A stretch of 64,000 nucleotides of DNA from Macrophomina tecta (taxonomy: Eukaryota; Ascomycota; Dothideomycetes; Botryosphaeriales; Botryosphaeriaceae), in the NCBI GenBank assembly GCA_024180945.1, contig JAKSGN010000007.1, positions 5,022,001 to 5,086,000 of the forward strand, in the 5' to 3' direction. This document shows positions 1 to 11,429 of the stretch, in pieces. Each line of letters starts with the position of its first letter. Positions within the stretch are counted from its first letter, which is position 1. The notes beneath the pieces are model-generated. The model searched no databases. It was not told where the DNA came from and saw only the letters and a list, made by a program, of their open reading frames with translations. A program made the position numbers and the translations under genes.

Positions 1-564
1 GATACGTCTATTTTGGAGAGCTCTGGTACGGATGTTCGCGGCAAAGGTAAAGGTTTGTAGTCTGGGTGTAAAAGTGAGGTTGCGGGGTCCGAATAAGGTC
101 ATATCATCAACTCTTGGGAGCTGTTCCGTAGGCTGACATGCAAACCATGACCTTTAGGGCTTGACGGTACAGCTGGCGCCATGGCCATCGTGCGCTTAGA
201 TTAAAATAATAGCCCGGCATACCAAGCACATGATCGCTCGAACTTGTCTGAACCTATGACGCGTCCGCTTACGAAACTTACCTCTCGCAACTTCTCATTC
301 TTAGCGCCCCAGCGCGTAAGAATAATCAGTCGCAGTTCGATGGCGCCATGCAAGGCTTCTAGAAGCCGCTTCTCATACGAACGCGAGTGAAGATACTGCT
401 GCAACATAGCGGCCCTTTGATTCAGGTGGCCTGCATGTTGGATTGGCTAAACACGCGAGTTTGTCGAAATGCGAGTATGCTAATGATGCTGTTGCTGGTC
501 GAGTTGAGAGTCGTATATGAGAGGTCAGAGTGGTGAGGTGGCAAAGAATGAGTAGAAAGATTAG
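1..564. other. Low-copy flank, no gene recognised
   Basis: CpA and TpG are present at ordinary density here, unlike the block that follows, so this looks like unmutated host DNA left of the first retrotransposon. A 68-codon minus-strand frame (201-407) has no recognisable domain and is treated as chance. The other half of this original locus resumes at 9236, because the element between them is bounded by a perfect target duplication. Confidence 0.5.
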
Positions 565-569
565 CTAGC

Positions 570-1013
570 TGTTACGGCGCAGCCTACACAGGACCTGGGT
601 AAGAAGGATAAGAAGGACAAGCGGGGCGCCGACGCGCCCGCGAGAAAGATCTACTAGTAAGGAGTCACGTGACTCCCGGTTTAACTGTTCAGAGCCTTGG
701 TACTCTGAACTCCTAAACTCGCGAAGTTCAGACGTTCAACCGCTTGGCAGAATAAACCCACGAACTATTAGATTATATATACTCTCCTACTACTATATAA
801 ACTATACTTCTTAGATAGCTTTGACCTTCGTGGTTAACTTTAATAATAGAATTTAGACTCTATTAGTAATACGGCCTTTATATGTAGTACTTAGTCTTAT
901 TACGTATTCGACTTGCTCTTACCCTCTTCTTATACCTACTTAAGGAAACCTCTTAATAGGTTTTCTCCCTCTTTAGTATTTAGATTCTTAGAGATAGAGG
1001 CCCGCTTATTATA
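570..1013 (+). repeat. 5' LTR of chromovirus copy A
   Basis: The LTR starts TGTTACGGCG and its mutated end TTATA corresponds to TTACA in the other copy. A TATATAAAC box near 792 precedes the conserved block around CCTTCGTGG at 827-835. Compared with the 3' LTR of the same element, nearly all differences are C/T or G/A transitions. The first ~190 bases here are the better preserved, and the last ~200 the more mutated. Confidence 0.93.
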
Positions 1014-1089
1014 CTTTAACTACTATTCTTGCAAGGAGAGGAAGGTTCCGAGATTAAGTCTTATCGGGTAAGATATTACCCTCTAACGA

Positions 1090-2470
1090 GTTTAGAAAAC
1101 AGTAATAAACTCAGTTAATATAAAGGATATTAGCGCGGGATAAGATCGTCTAGTAGTTTCTTATATACCGACTCCCGGACTTCCTTAGCCCGCTCGATAG
1201 GAGCAAACGGAGCCTACTATAAGAGAACTTATATAGATAATTTAGAAACTACGAGCCGAGAATCTCGTCCTAAGGAATTAGTAGAATTAAGCTACTAGGC
1301 TAAGCCCTATAAGGGACCTAATTACTAAGGTCAAGGTACTAAAGCCGGACCTTTACTATAGAGAGCGTACTAAGACGTAGAGCTTTCTTATATAGCTAGA
1401 AGACTATCTATACTTTACTAAAGAATAATTCGGTAATAACGTAGATAAGGTTCGCTACGCTAGTATCTTTCTCTAAGGAGTAGTAGAAAAGTAGTTTAGA
1501 CCTTATAAATAAAAAACCTAAGAGAAGCCGTAATAGTAATAGTTACCTTAGACCTAGGCTATCTTCTCCGACTATAGGATATTTACTAAACAACTACAGG
1601 ACACTTTTAGTACTATTAACGAGGCTAAGCATGCTAATTAGATTCTTTTTAGGATTTAGTAGAAAAAGTCTATACTCGACTATACGGCCAAATTCTAAGA
1701 AGTAGCCTACGTCGCTAGAGAATACTTAGACTATACGCTCCGATAGCTATACTACCGCGGCCTAAAGAACGAGATTAAAGAGGTTATATTCTACTATAAT
1801 AAGCTAGAAATACTCCCGGAACTAATCCGCCTAGCTACTAATATAGACAGAAGACGGACCAATAAATAGTTCAAGAAAAAAAGTAGCTACTAAATAAACA
1901 CGACTAAGCCATACCGAGAACGTACTACGTTAGAAGAAGGAAATGCTATAGCTTTAGACGCCGCTAATTATTAAGATAATAAGAAAGGGAATAAGGGTTA
2001 AAATAATAATAAGAAGCCTAAAGAACCTAATCCAAACTAGACGGATAAGTAGAAATAGTGCTATAAGAATTAACTCTATATTATCTACGGTAGTAATAAG
2101 TACTTCTTTTCTAAGTGCCCGTAGAACCCTCGTAATAAAAAGAAGGAGAAGTAGATCTTAAGCGCTTAGTATGAAGTATCGGTTGCATCCTACTAAGATA
2201 ACTATAATACGCTATACTAAATAGCCTGCTATAACGATAACTATTAAATGCACTAAAGCAGTAAGGATATATTAGAATAGTACTCTTACGAACCTCGATA
2301 GTTTAGTATAATAACTAGGAATAAAGAAGTACTAGAAATCGATGACTTAATTAATAACTTCTTCTACGACGACGAGCTAGTTAATAGTAATATAGGCGAG
2401 CTCTACGATAGTACCCCCGAGTTTAGCGAAGCCGGGAATATAGAATAATAGTAGAACTAAGCTATACTCG
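1090..2470 (+). pseudogene. gag of chromovirus copy A
   Basis: This is a degraded coding region between the 5' LTR and the protease. A zinc-knuckle relic lies near 2055-2120, where a codon series resembling C-Y-K-x with later K-C-P is aligned with copies B (about 39775) and C (about 52030). Upstream sequence is charged and matches copies B and C only patchily. Many TAG/TAA triplets stand where CAG/CAA would be expected, so no product can be made. The limits are approximate because neither start nor stop survives. Identification rests on position and the knuckle. Confidence 0.6.
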
Positions 2471-3119
2471 ACCGAATTATAAAATACTTAAGTAGGTATG
2501 GGAATACGAGGCATATCGAGCCTAGTCTTACCCCGATAATTAACTAGACCCCCAGATTAAGGATAGACCTACTACTATAGTAATATTAGATATAGAAGGG
2601 GAAGCTTAGCTCTCGATTCTATAAAGGTAGTATATAGTATCTCTAGAAGAAATTACCCCTCGCCTCGGCCGACGAAGTAGCGTCCTGGCTCGAAGATAAA
2701 GCCCGGGGAGTATAGTAGTAACGGGACCTCGCGTATTTATATAGTATAGCATTAACCCTCGGCCTATACGAAACGGTAATAAGGGTATAGAATACTCTAT
2801 AATAGATTTTAAAGAAGAAATATACTATACCTACCTTTAAATACTAGGTCTATAATAACCGAATCTACTAAAGGTGCCGTATTAGGCGCGGATACTAGAC
2901 GTAATAGAAGAAATTATTAATCTTAGCTAAGGACTAGGACCTCTACTTCTACGAAGAAATAGCCGCTAAATACTTAGTAAAAAACTAGATAGCCCTATGG
3001 TATTAGAATCGACCTAGGGGCTATAGTCTAGGTTCCTTTATATAGTATTACGTATATTAAATATAGAAATTCTTACCGGACTAAATCTTTAGAGATAATA
3101 TAAAATGAGAGGAATGCTT

Positions 3120-6100
3120 AACGCACGTTCTATCTCGATACTAATTAATATAGAATTAAGCGGAAACTTTATATATAACGAGTTTATAGAATAATATAAG
3201 ATTCTATACTAAAAGAAGAAAGAGCTATATTCGCTTAGCGAATTTAATAGAAAAAGCTTAGTCTATAAAGAAGACTAGATAAAGATAGAAATAAAAAAAA
3301 CGATTCTCTAAATTAAGAACTATTAGAAATAGATCTCTCTTAACGTCTAACGTATTTCTAGATATAATATTATCCTAGGTATATCCTAGATTTAAATATA
3401 GAAACCTATCTTCGACTTTAGCGAAGGAGATAAAATCGTCTTTTAAGAAAAAATTAATAACCTCCTACGGAAATTTAGTTTATATATAAAAAACGGGTTA
3501 ATAAATATTCTATAGCGACTCTTATCTACTACGAATTAAGAAGTAGCTAGTGTAAGGCCTAAGAGTAGTAGCTATATAGATAACTCTAATAGTAGTATAA
3601 GTTAGAACTAGGACTATAACGTAGAAGGCGAAGCCTTCTTAGTAAAATATAATCCTATTGCAGGAATAAGCCCTACTAAGCGAAATAATACCCTTAAATT
3701 ATTAAGAGAAGAGTAAGACTTAAATAATAGCGTAAGGCCTAGTAATAGTAGTATTAATAGTAACCTTAAGAATAGCCTAAGATAGAACTAGAACTATAGC
3801 GTACGAAATACCGTCTCTTCGGTAAAATATAGTATCTTAAGTAGAGTAAGTCCTACTAAGTTAAGTATTTCTAAAGATTAGGTATAATACTTATTACGAA
3901 GAACTACGCGGAGAAAGTATAAGGCTAAGAGTAAGACTTCGCGGAAGTAATTAGTAAACCTAGAACCTTCTGTAGATATCTAGATAATCTTAAGAGAGGT
4001 ATTTAGGCGTATATAATACTAAAAATAATAGGTCTATCTTATATATATTAAACCCTTACTAGCAGTATAATAAAGAGTATTAGCTAAGGCCTAACGAGAA
4101 AGGCTAAGAAATAAAAGCTATCTAACTTCTATTAAAGAAGATAATCCTATAAGAATTAAAAGAGAATAATATAGTAGTTTAGAGATATAGTAGTAACTAT
4201 AAGAAATACCTCTAATACTAGAAATAGAAATAGTACTCGACGAGTATTAGAACTTAGTTACTATTTATTAAGAAAGAGAAAAGAAAGACTTACTAAAGTA
4301 CTAATCGTAGAACTATAAAATTCCGCTTAAGCTAGAAATAAAACTAGCTTATAAGTCTATCTACTTCTTATTAAAGAAGAAAATAGAGGCTTTAAAGAAA
4401 TATATTAAGAAGAACCTCGAATAAGAATATATTTAGCTATTAATATTATTAGCCGAATATCTAATCCTCTTTATTTCTAAGAAGAATAGTAAGTTACGCC
4501 TCTATATTAACTATTAATAACTTAATAATATTACGATTAAGAATCGATACCCGTTTCTATATATTAACGAGCTCTAGAATAAGTTAGAGAATGTAAAGTA
4601 CTTTATAAAACTAAATCTTCGGGACGGTTATTATCTAGTTAGAATTAAAGAAGGAGAAGAATAAAAGATAGCCTTTAAAATAAGGCTAGAACTCTATAAG
4701 TATATAGTAATACTATTCGGGCTTACTAATGCGCTAGTAATATTTTAGTCATTTATTAATAATATACTACGTAAATACTTAGATATCTTCTATTTAGCTT
4801 ACCTTAATAATATCCTTATCTTCTTAGAAACACTTAAGAAATATAAGAAGTATATTAGAAAAGTTCTAGAAATTCTCTAAACTAAGAACCTAACTATCGT
4901 ACCTAATAAGTACGAGTAATACGTATAAAGAATAGAATTCTTAGGCTTTATTATTACTCCTGGATATATCGGTATAAACGACTCGAAACTAGATTCTATT
5001 AAAGAATAGCTAATACTAAAGATGATTAAGAAAGTATAGTTCTTTTTTAGATTTATAAATTTCTATAGAAAGTTTATCTAGAATTATTTAAAGGTTATAA
5101 AACCTTTAACGCGACTTACTTAAAAAGAGCATGGCTTCTAATAGAAAGATAATTAGTAGTAAACCTTTAATTTACTAAAACGAATATTTTGCGAAGCACC
5201 CATCTTAGGGATATATAATTCTAATAAACCGATCGAAGTAGAAACTAATACGTCCGGATTTACTCTAGAAGTATATCTTAGCTAGCCGAACGAAGAAGAT
5301 AAATAGTATTTAATCGTATTCTACTTAAAAAAGTTTACTTCAGTAGAGCTTAACTATAATACTTACGATAAGAAGCTCTTAGCTATCGTCTTAGTATTTA
5401 AGTACTAGAGATACTACCTAGAAGAAGCCAAATAGTAAATAATAGTATATTATAACTATTAGAATCTTACGCGCTTTACTATAACTAAGGAGCTAAACTG
5501 ATAATAGATTTACTAGTTATAAGAATTAGTATCCTATAACTTTAAGATTATATATAGAAAAGAAGTAGATAACGCCGCCGCTAATATACTTAGTAGAAGG
5601 ATAGACTATATAAAAGAAAGAATTAAGCTGTAGCCTATAGTCTTATAGTAGATAAGTAATAGATTACTTATTCTTACTAGATAGTCTTTTCTAATACTTC
5701 GCATCGAGTTAAACCCGTGGTATTAGAAGATCTAAGAAGTATACGCTTAGAACTTCTTCGTATAGAAACTTCTAGCGCTTAAGAATAACCTATATATTAC
5801 TTAAGATAGAGAAGAAACGCTTCTCTTTAAAAAATTAATCTATATCCCAATAAGACTATAAGAAGTACTTATTAAAGATATATATATAGCACCTATGTAT
5901 AGATATTAGGGCATCGATAAAACGACTAAAAGAATTATATAAAACTTCTATTTTCTAGAATTACGAAAGATGATCTAGCGTATAGTCTCGTAATACGATC
6001 TTTATATCTAAAGTAAAGCCACGATACACGCTCCGTATGGATATTTATAACCCCTAGAAGTACTAGAATGACTATAGTAATAAGTTATACTAGACTTTAT

Positions 6101-7880
6101 TATAAAGCTACTAAGGTCTAGGGATCCGCTTATAGAAGTTAAGTTTAACTTAATTCTAGTCTTCGTTAATAGACTTATAAAGTATACCTACTTTCTACCC
6201 TACTTTAAGATATTAAATATAGAATAGCTAGCCTATACGTTTCTCTGTTACGAACCCCAGAGGACAAGGGCTTTATGACCCCACGGGCGGAAGGCCCGCA
6301 CGGGAAAAGGCACCGCAGGAACCCACAGGGACGGCAGAGCCGCACCACCAGCACGCCCGCACGGGAAAACCAGCCGCAAGGGAAGACGGCGCGTACGGGC
6401 CTGGGCAAGGCAGCAATGGAAGCCCGCACGGGAGCGACGCCCACGCGGCACAGCAAGACCACGAGAACACAGACCAGGTGAACTCCCGCAGGGGAAGAAC
6501 GCCCACAAGGGAGAAGTCACGAATCCCGGAAACCCGGCTTCGAGCCAAGAGGAACGGGCGAGAGAAAGTCGGACAACTTGTACGGTCCAAGGGACGATGG
6601 TCTGGCGGTAGAATACTCCCGTAACCGATGCAGAAGTCGGATTCCAGGAAACAGGCTTTAGCGCCCGAGTCACGTGGGACCCACAGGGCCCACCTGGATC
6701 AACCTGATCCAAGATCAATGATCCAACACCATTGATCCAGCTGCTTTGATCCAGCTGTATCGATCCAGATTGCTACAATTTTCCTACAGTATATAGACGC
6801 ACTCATTAGATAGTACTTTGACCTTCGTGGTCAACTCAAAGTTCCAATACAACCCTATTGGAGGTAACAAGCCTGACGCGCACCGCGCACCGACATCTCA
6901 CGTGATCACTACCATCGTTCCAATCCTTTACCCTTCTCTTGTCCTTCAAGGTAAACCCTTCAGCTACCTGACCCTGCTAGGCGATTCCAAAGCCTAGTGG
7001 AAGAGGCCGCCGTTACATTCTCTAATATATCTTCGCGGATTACGGAATACCGGAAGTATTAGTTTCGAATAGAAATAAACTAATAAGATCTAAATTTTAG
7101 TAAATGCTTATACGCTAGCTTAGAGTAAAGAATAAACTCTCTACGATAGTATACGTGTAAACTAATAGCTAGATAGAATAAATAAACTAGATTCTTAAAT
7201 AATATCTCCGCTATTATATTAACTATCTATAGGATAACTAGGCTATATAGCTACTTATAGCACAATTCTTCTATAATAGCGCTAAGTAAGAGTTAACTAA
7301 TATATCCCTATTTTTTACTAACTATAGATTTAAACTAAATGCGTATAGAGAAGCTATTTTAAGTAGAAAATTAGCCTAGAAAGGCGTTCTTAAAGCTAAG
7401 TAGCTAAGAGAATTATATAAAGCTATTAGTCTTAACCTTAAATATATATGAATTATAATATCTAAATACTATAATAAACGGTACTAGGTGGCACTAAATT
7501 TTAAAAGAAGAAATAAAGTATACCTCTTTATAAAAAATATTAAATTAAAGCGACTAAGCGATAAATTAGATTTTAAAAAAATCGGTCTATTTAAAATTAT
7601 AGAAAAACTTGGAGAAGTTATATATCGACTTAAATTACTTAACTTACGAATAAATTCTATCTTTTACGTAGTAATGCTCGAGCTAGTACTAAAAAACGCC
7701 ACTATTCTAGAAACTTAAGAAGAGATTATACTAGAAAACCCTAATACTAAAGAAGACTAGTACTTAGTTAAAAAGATTCTAGACTATAAGTGGTTTAGTT
7801 ATTAGCTTAAATATCTTATTAAATAGAAAAGATACGGAAATAAAGATAACTAATAGATATCTAAAGATATTATATATTTA
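3120..7880 (+). pseudogene. pol of copy A: protease, RT, RNase H, integrase, chromodomain
   Basis: The retropepsin start is seen at 3141-3180, where LI-N-x-x-LSGNFI implies an original Asp changed to Asn. The RT catalytic box at 4797-4820 reads AYLNNILIF, so both aspartates of YLDD are lost. RNase H and the RT connection follow to about 5650. The zinc-binding part of integrase is near 5890, and its core is split by the solo LTR at 6246-7017. The GPY/F-like tail survives as a 76-codon open stretch (7488-7718). A chromodomain relic lies at 7761-7850 (VKKILDYKWF, then YLIK). In-frame stops are at expected Gln and Trp codons. Confidence 0.9.
6246..7017 (+). mobile_element. Solo LTR of a related gypsy family, inserted in copy A
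   Basis: This 772-bp GC-rich segment starts TGTTACGAACC and ends CCGCCGTTACA, flanked by perfect duplications TTCTC (6241-6245 and 7018-7022). Removing it and one duplication restores the integrase line seen in copy B at about 43935. It contains CTACAGTATATAG (about 6782) and the CCTTCGTGGTCAAC block that also occurs in the LTRs of copies A-C, so it is a diverged member of the same lineage. CpA and TpG are plentiful, so it entered after copy A was mutated. The GC-rich frames across it on both strands are not genes. Confidence 0.93.
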
Positions 7881-7984
7881 GATCTTATTATAGAGTTCTA
7901 TTACTAGAATTCTAATCTTTTAAGAAAATAAGGCCGTCCTTAAATAAGAACGACGGAAGGGCCTCGAGAGTCATAATATTCTAT

Positions 7985-8690
7985 ACTAGGAACGACGACC
8001 GGCGAATAGAATTTATAAGTCTAGAAGAACGCGGGGACCGCGTACTAGCTATAGGCTCGCTGATAGAATCGGTAAACCTAGCCTCCCGTAGTATAGTAGA
8101 ATCTACTAACTCGTAACATAGCCATTTTAACGTGGACGGACCTATAGAATTCTTAGAATTAGACGGCTTTTTAGCCGCTAGCTACTCTAATAGCTTCTAA
8201 TTCTTTATCTCTAGAGTTACGATATTCTCCGAGAAAAGTTTATAATTAAGAATAGAGAAACTATAATTCTCTAGTAACTTCTACTATTTCCGAAGATATA
8301 CTAGCTTTAAGAAAGAAGCGCGAAGACGAGATTATAACCTCTTTAACGCCTCTAAGGTCTTCTAGAAATTATGATAAGTAGCCTTCTCTTTAGAATGAAT
8401 CCGCTCTTATTAGTAACGTAAACGATTTACTATTAAAATGTTAGTAGGAAAAAGAATAAAAAAAATAAATTTCTACTAGTAGATATAGAAACCCTCTAAG
8501 CATTATATATAGTATAACTATAAGCCGTACACTCTCTATAATAAGACGAATGAGGACTAATCCTATAGACATGCCCGTTAGCGGAATAATTAAAATAAGT
8601 ACACATAACCGGAGTAAAGAAATTAATCACGGTTAATAACTTAGTATAATAAGCCGACTTATTACGAGAACGTTTTACGCTAGCTATAAC
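7985..8690 (-). pseudogene. Antisense frame of copy A: six-Cys (Zn2Cys6-like) then heptad region
   Basis: This is read on the minus strand, convergent with pol. At 8505-8597 codons TAT, TAT, TAT, TAT, TGT, TAT stand at spacing x2, x6, x8, x2, x7. If each TAT is a RIP-mutated TGT, this is the Zn(II)2Cys6 spacing, and one Cys (8529-8531) survives. About 52 codons around it are open. Downstream comes a Lys/Leu-rich stretch (about 8180-8420) with TAG at probable Gln sites, then a Ser-rich tail including YELVDSTIL (about 8090-8120) that resembles copy C. No known function; a zinc-cluster protein is inference from spacing. Confidence 0.55.
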
Positions 8691-8775
8691 GAAGAAAACT
8701 TACGGGGGAAAGAGAAATTATAGTAGTAGACGAATTATAGCCTTTACGGAGAATCTTCGGGCCGAAGATTCTTAA

Positions 8776-8786
8776 AGGGGGGATAG
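8776..8786 (+). promoter_or_regulatory. Polypurine tract of copy A
   Basis: The tract AAAGGGGGGATAG lies immediately before the 3' LTR, where plus-strand DNA synthesis is primed in LTR retrotransposons. The same tract precedes the 3' LTR of copy B. Confidence 0.8.
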
Positions 8787-9230
8787 TATTACGGCGCAGC
8801 CTATATAGAACCTAGGTAAGAAGGATAAGAAGAATAAGCGGGGCGCCGACGCGCCCGTAAGAAAGATCTACTAGTAAGGAGTTATGTAACTTCCGGTTTA
8901 ACTATTTAGAGCCTTGGTACTCTAAACTCCTAAACTCGCGAAGTTTAGACGTTTAACCGCTTAGCAAAATAAACCCACGAACTATTATATTATATATACT
9001 CTTCTACTACTATATAAACTATACTCCTTAGATAGCTTTAACCTTCGTGGTTAACTTTAATAATAGAATTTAGACTCTATTAGTAACACGGCCTTCGTAC
9101 GTAGTGCTTAGTCTTATCACGTGTTCGACTTGCTCTCACCCTCTTCTTATACCCACTCAAGGAAACCCCTCGATAGGTTTTCTCCCTCTTTGGTGTTTGG
9201 ATCCTTAGAGGCAGAGGTCCGCTCGTTACA
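8787..9230 (+). repeat. 3' LTR of chromovirus copy A
   Basis: This 444-bp LTR starts TATTACGG (mutated TGTTACGG) and ends CGTTACA. Its outer ~170 bases keep CpA/TpG (for example TCACGTGTTCGAC) that are mutated in the 5' LTR, while its inner part is the more damaged one. This is the mirror image of the 5' LTR. Confidence 0.93.
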
Positions 9231-9235
9231 CTAGC

Positions 9236-10202
9236 TGGTGCATGCGCGTCGGTTTTTTGGGCGGTCAGTGACCTTGCGTGGTAGTGTATTCAATCTAAGA
9301 GTTGTTTACTTATGCTGAATTCGTGACTGGTGAATCCATATCTAAGTATTTGCGCAGAAGATCTTCCTAGCTTGCTACCTGTCACGTACTCAAAATCTAT
9401 GCATACAATCGACGCGCAACTATACCAAGCGCTAATCTATTTTGTGTGTGCCTTTCGTTCAGGTGGAAATTTCGTACGGTGAGCGCAGCGGCGAAGACGA
9501 GAATTCCATGCGGCTGGACATTTTAGCGCGCGTATTATTGCGCTGTTATATCTACCGCTTCGCGTATGTCACAGTCACAAACTTTGGCTTGCAACGACGA
9601 CGCATGCCGAGCGCAGTTAGGAACATGTGACCGACGCAGTACCGGAAACGAACATCCAAACTGAGCTCCGCTGATGACTGAGATTCCGCAACTTTCCCTG
9701 TCTGTTAGAGTCATATGAGACCATCTATGCAGGAAACGTACAATCACGCCATCGGCCACCGGTTACTCCGATCGGGACTGCAGCGTCGTGAAGCGGCCTT
9801 ACAATCTATGCGCGCTTAATAAATATACATAGCTTACTAAATAGTCAAAATGCTAAAATAAAATTTAATAAAAGATCAGTAAATAATCTCTTTATTTTTT
9901 CTTACATCGACTAGTTGCCTTACGCTTAACTACTTTTATTTTAATAGCTTACGCAGCGACGGTCTATATTCTCTCGTGCTGTTTAATGGCTACGCGTAAT
10001 CCGTTTTCGATATTTAATGATAGAAAGAATCGCTTAAAGTCTACCTGGCTCTTGAGGACCCCTTTAATGAACGTTGTTATATGCACTTAATAGAGGAATA
10101 ACCGAGGTGTAGGTTAAGACCGAGGAAGTAATTAATTCTATGCCCAAGGACACAATGACTGAGTAGATGATGGGCGTTGTGATTAACACCTATTCTTGGT
10201 TT
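9236..10202. other. Intergenic, with an A+T-rich degraded patch
   Basis: Ordinary-composition DNA runs to about 9810. An A+T-rich patch at 9815-10130 follows, where a minus-strand frame interrupted by a few stops looks coding-like (charged, about 60 residues). I cannot name it; a transposase tail is possible. No gene is called. Confidence 0.35.
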
Positions 10203-11422
10203 TCATCTACTCTTATTCCCCGGAATCTGATTCGCTCTCCAAATCCAGGGAACCAAGACAGTGATTACAGCGAAAGTAAGCGAGAGTGTAACCACCGGGT
10301 AGAGCCAGAACTGCTTCTGCGGCATTGTGTCATCTTCGCCTGTATTAGGGTACCAAAACATGAATGGCATCGCGAAGACAGTCTTGCCGTCATTAGCGAT
10401 ATATTTAAGATTGCAGAATCTGCGAAACGAGTAAGGAAGACAGTGCTTACTGCAATAAATGTTCCGGGGAAAAATAGAAAAGTTAGAATGCCAATTGCGT
10501 TCATAACTGTACTCTCACGCTGGGCCACGAAGTTGTGCATCTACATGCTTGAGTGGTTAGTGACCTTGGCTTTTAGTGCTAATTTCGCGGTATCTTCGGG
10601 ACATACATACGATGTCTAGCTCGTTCTTGGCTCTTTCATGAATGCTATCGATATGTAAGAGCAGATTATTAGTGATGCTTTGTTGGTGTTCAACGATTTC
10701 TTTTAATGTTTTCGACTCTTCTATTATCCTGTCTCGGCGACGTTCATTATCGATGCCTCCATCAATTTCGTCGAAGCAGTTTTTGAACGAGCGATACAAC
10801 AAGGAAAGCGATACCAATTTCAGTTTGGTCCATCCAAGATCCGTCAGGAGCATGTTCGTTTCCCGAGTGGTCTTCCCGTAGTCGATCGTAAGCCGATTGA
10901 CCTTCTTAGCCGGCCCGTACAGATTCTGGCCTGTCTCGACCTCGATTACTTTCGTAATCATAGTAAGGTCGCCTTCCATCTGCGAGGAGCTAAGGCCAAT
11001 GACGTAGCTGGTGAGAAGAACTAGTAGAAGCATTGGATGTCCGGCAAGAGTAACTGCTTGTTCGAGGAGGCCTATGTGTTCCTTAAATCTCTTGCAATGC
11101 AATACGCCCTTCGTGAGACCGGATTTCGGGTCATACAATATAGCTAGACCGCACTGTTCGCTTTGTTGACCTGATGTGACGAGGACGAATCCTGCTCCAG
11201 TTAGAACTTTAGTATAGAACGCTGCTAAGTTGCGCAAGCAGCTCACCGATGCGGCCTTGTTTGGCAGAGATCTTTGTGAAATGAGCTTTGCCATCACACA
11301 GGTCTCTTGGCTTAATATACGTTTGCCCGAGTAAAAGGTCGCGTATAATCCTCTCGCTAGATCCACGATAAAGAGGGAAATCATTAAACACATGGAAGTC
11401 GTCTCCTTGGGTTTGGCACAAT
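10203..11422 (-). CDS. CorA-like fungal membrane protein, spliced; 5' end unresolved
   Basis: Exons read on the minus strand are: up to about 11422 down to 11247, 11191-10611, 10540-10451 and 10382-10203 (TGA). The introns are 55, 70 and 68 bp, all GT-AG, with TCTAAC-, ACTAAC- and GCTAAT-like branch sites. Frames join exactly (phase 1, 0, 0). The product ends in a charged coiled-coil-like helix, the segment AQRES, a hydrophobic helix containing FLFFPGTFIA, the loop TVFAMPFMFWYP and a second hydrophobic helix. This two-helix end is typical of the fungal CorA-like (PF01544-related) family. The canonical GMN loop is absent, so Mg2+ transport is doubtful. The first exon is open only to a TAA at about 11428 and lacks an ATG, so a further exon must exist or the gene is 5'-broken. 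Confidence 0.7.
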
Positions 11423-11429
11423 CTCGGTT

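Larger units (their letters stand above)
570..9230 (+). mobile_element. Ty3/gypsy chromovirus copy A, full length, RIP-inactivated
   Basis: The element is bounded by identical 5-bp target duplications (CTAGC at 565-569 and 9231-9235) and has two 444-bp LTRs (570-1013, 8787-9230). The internal order is gag, protease, reverse transcriptase, RNase H, integrase with C-terminal chromodomain, then a minus-strand relic frame and the polypurine tract. Gln and Trp codons have become stops throughout, from CpA to TpA and TpG to TpA changes. A younger solo LTR (6246-7017) splits the integrase. Without that insert the element is about 7.9 kb. It shares pol with copies B and C at 38310 and 50594. Confidence 0.95.

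Noticed and set aside
201..407. 68-codon minus-strand frame at the window start
   Set aside because: No signature and no supporting signals.
6205..6718. Overlapping minus- and plus-strand frames up to 156 codons, GC-rich
   Set aside because: They lie within the solo LTR (6246-7017); low-complexity Cys/Gly/Pro-rich translations on all frames reflect base composition.
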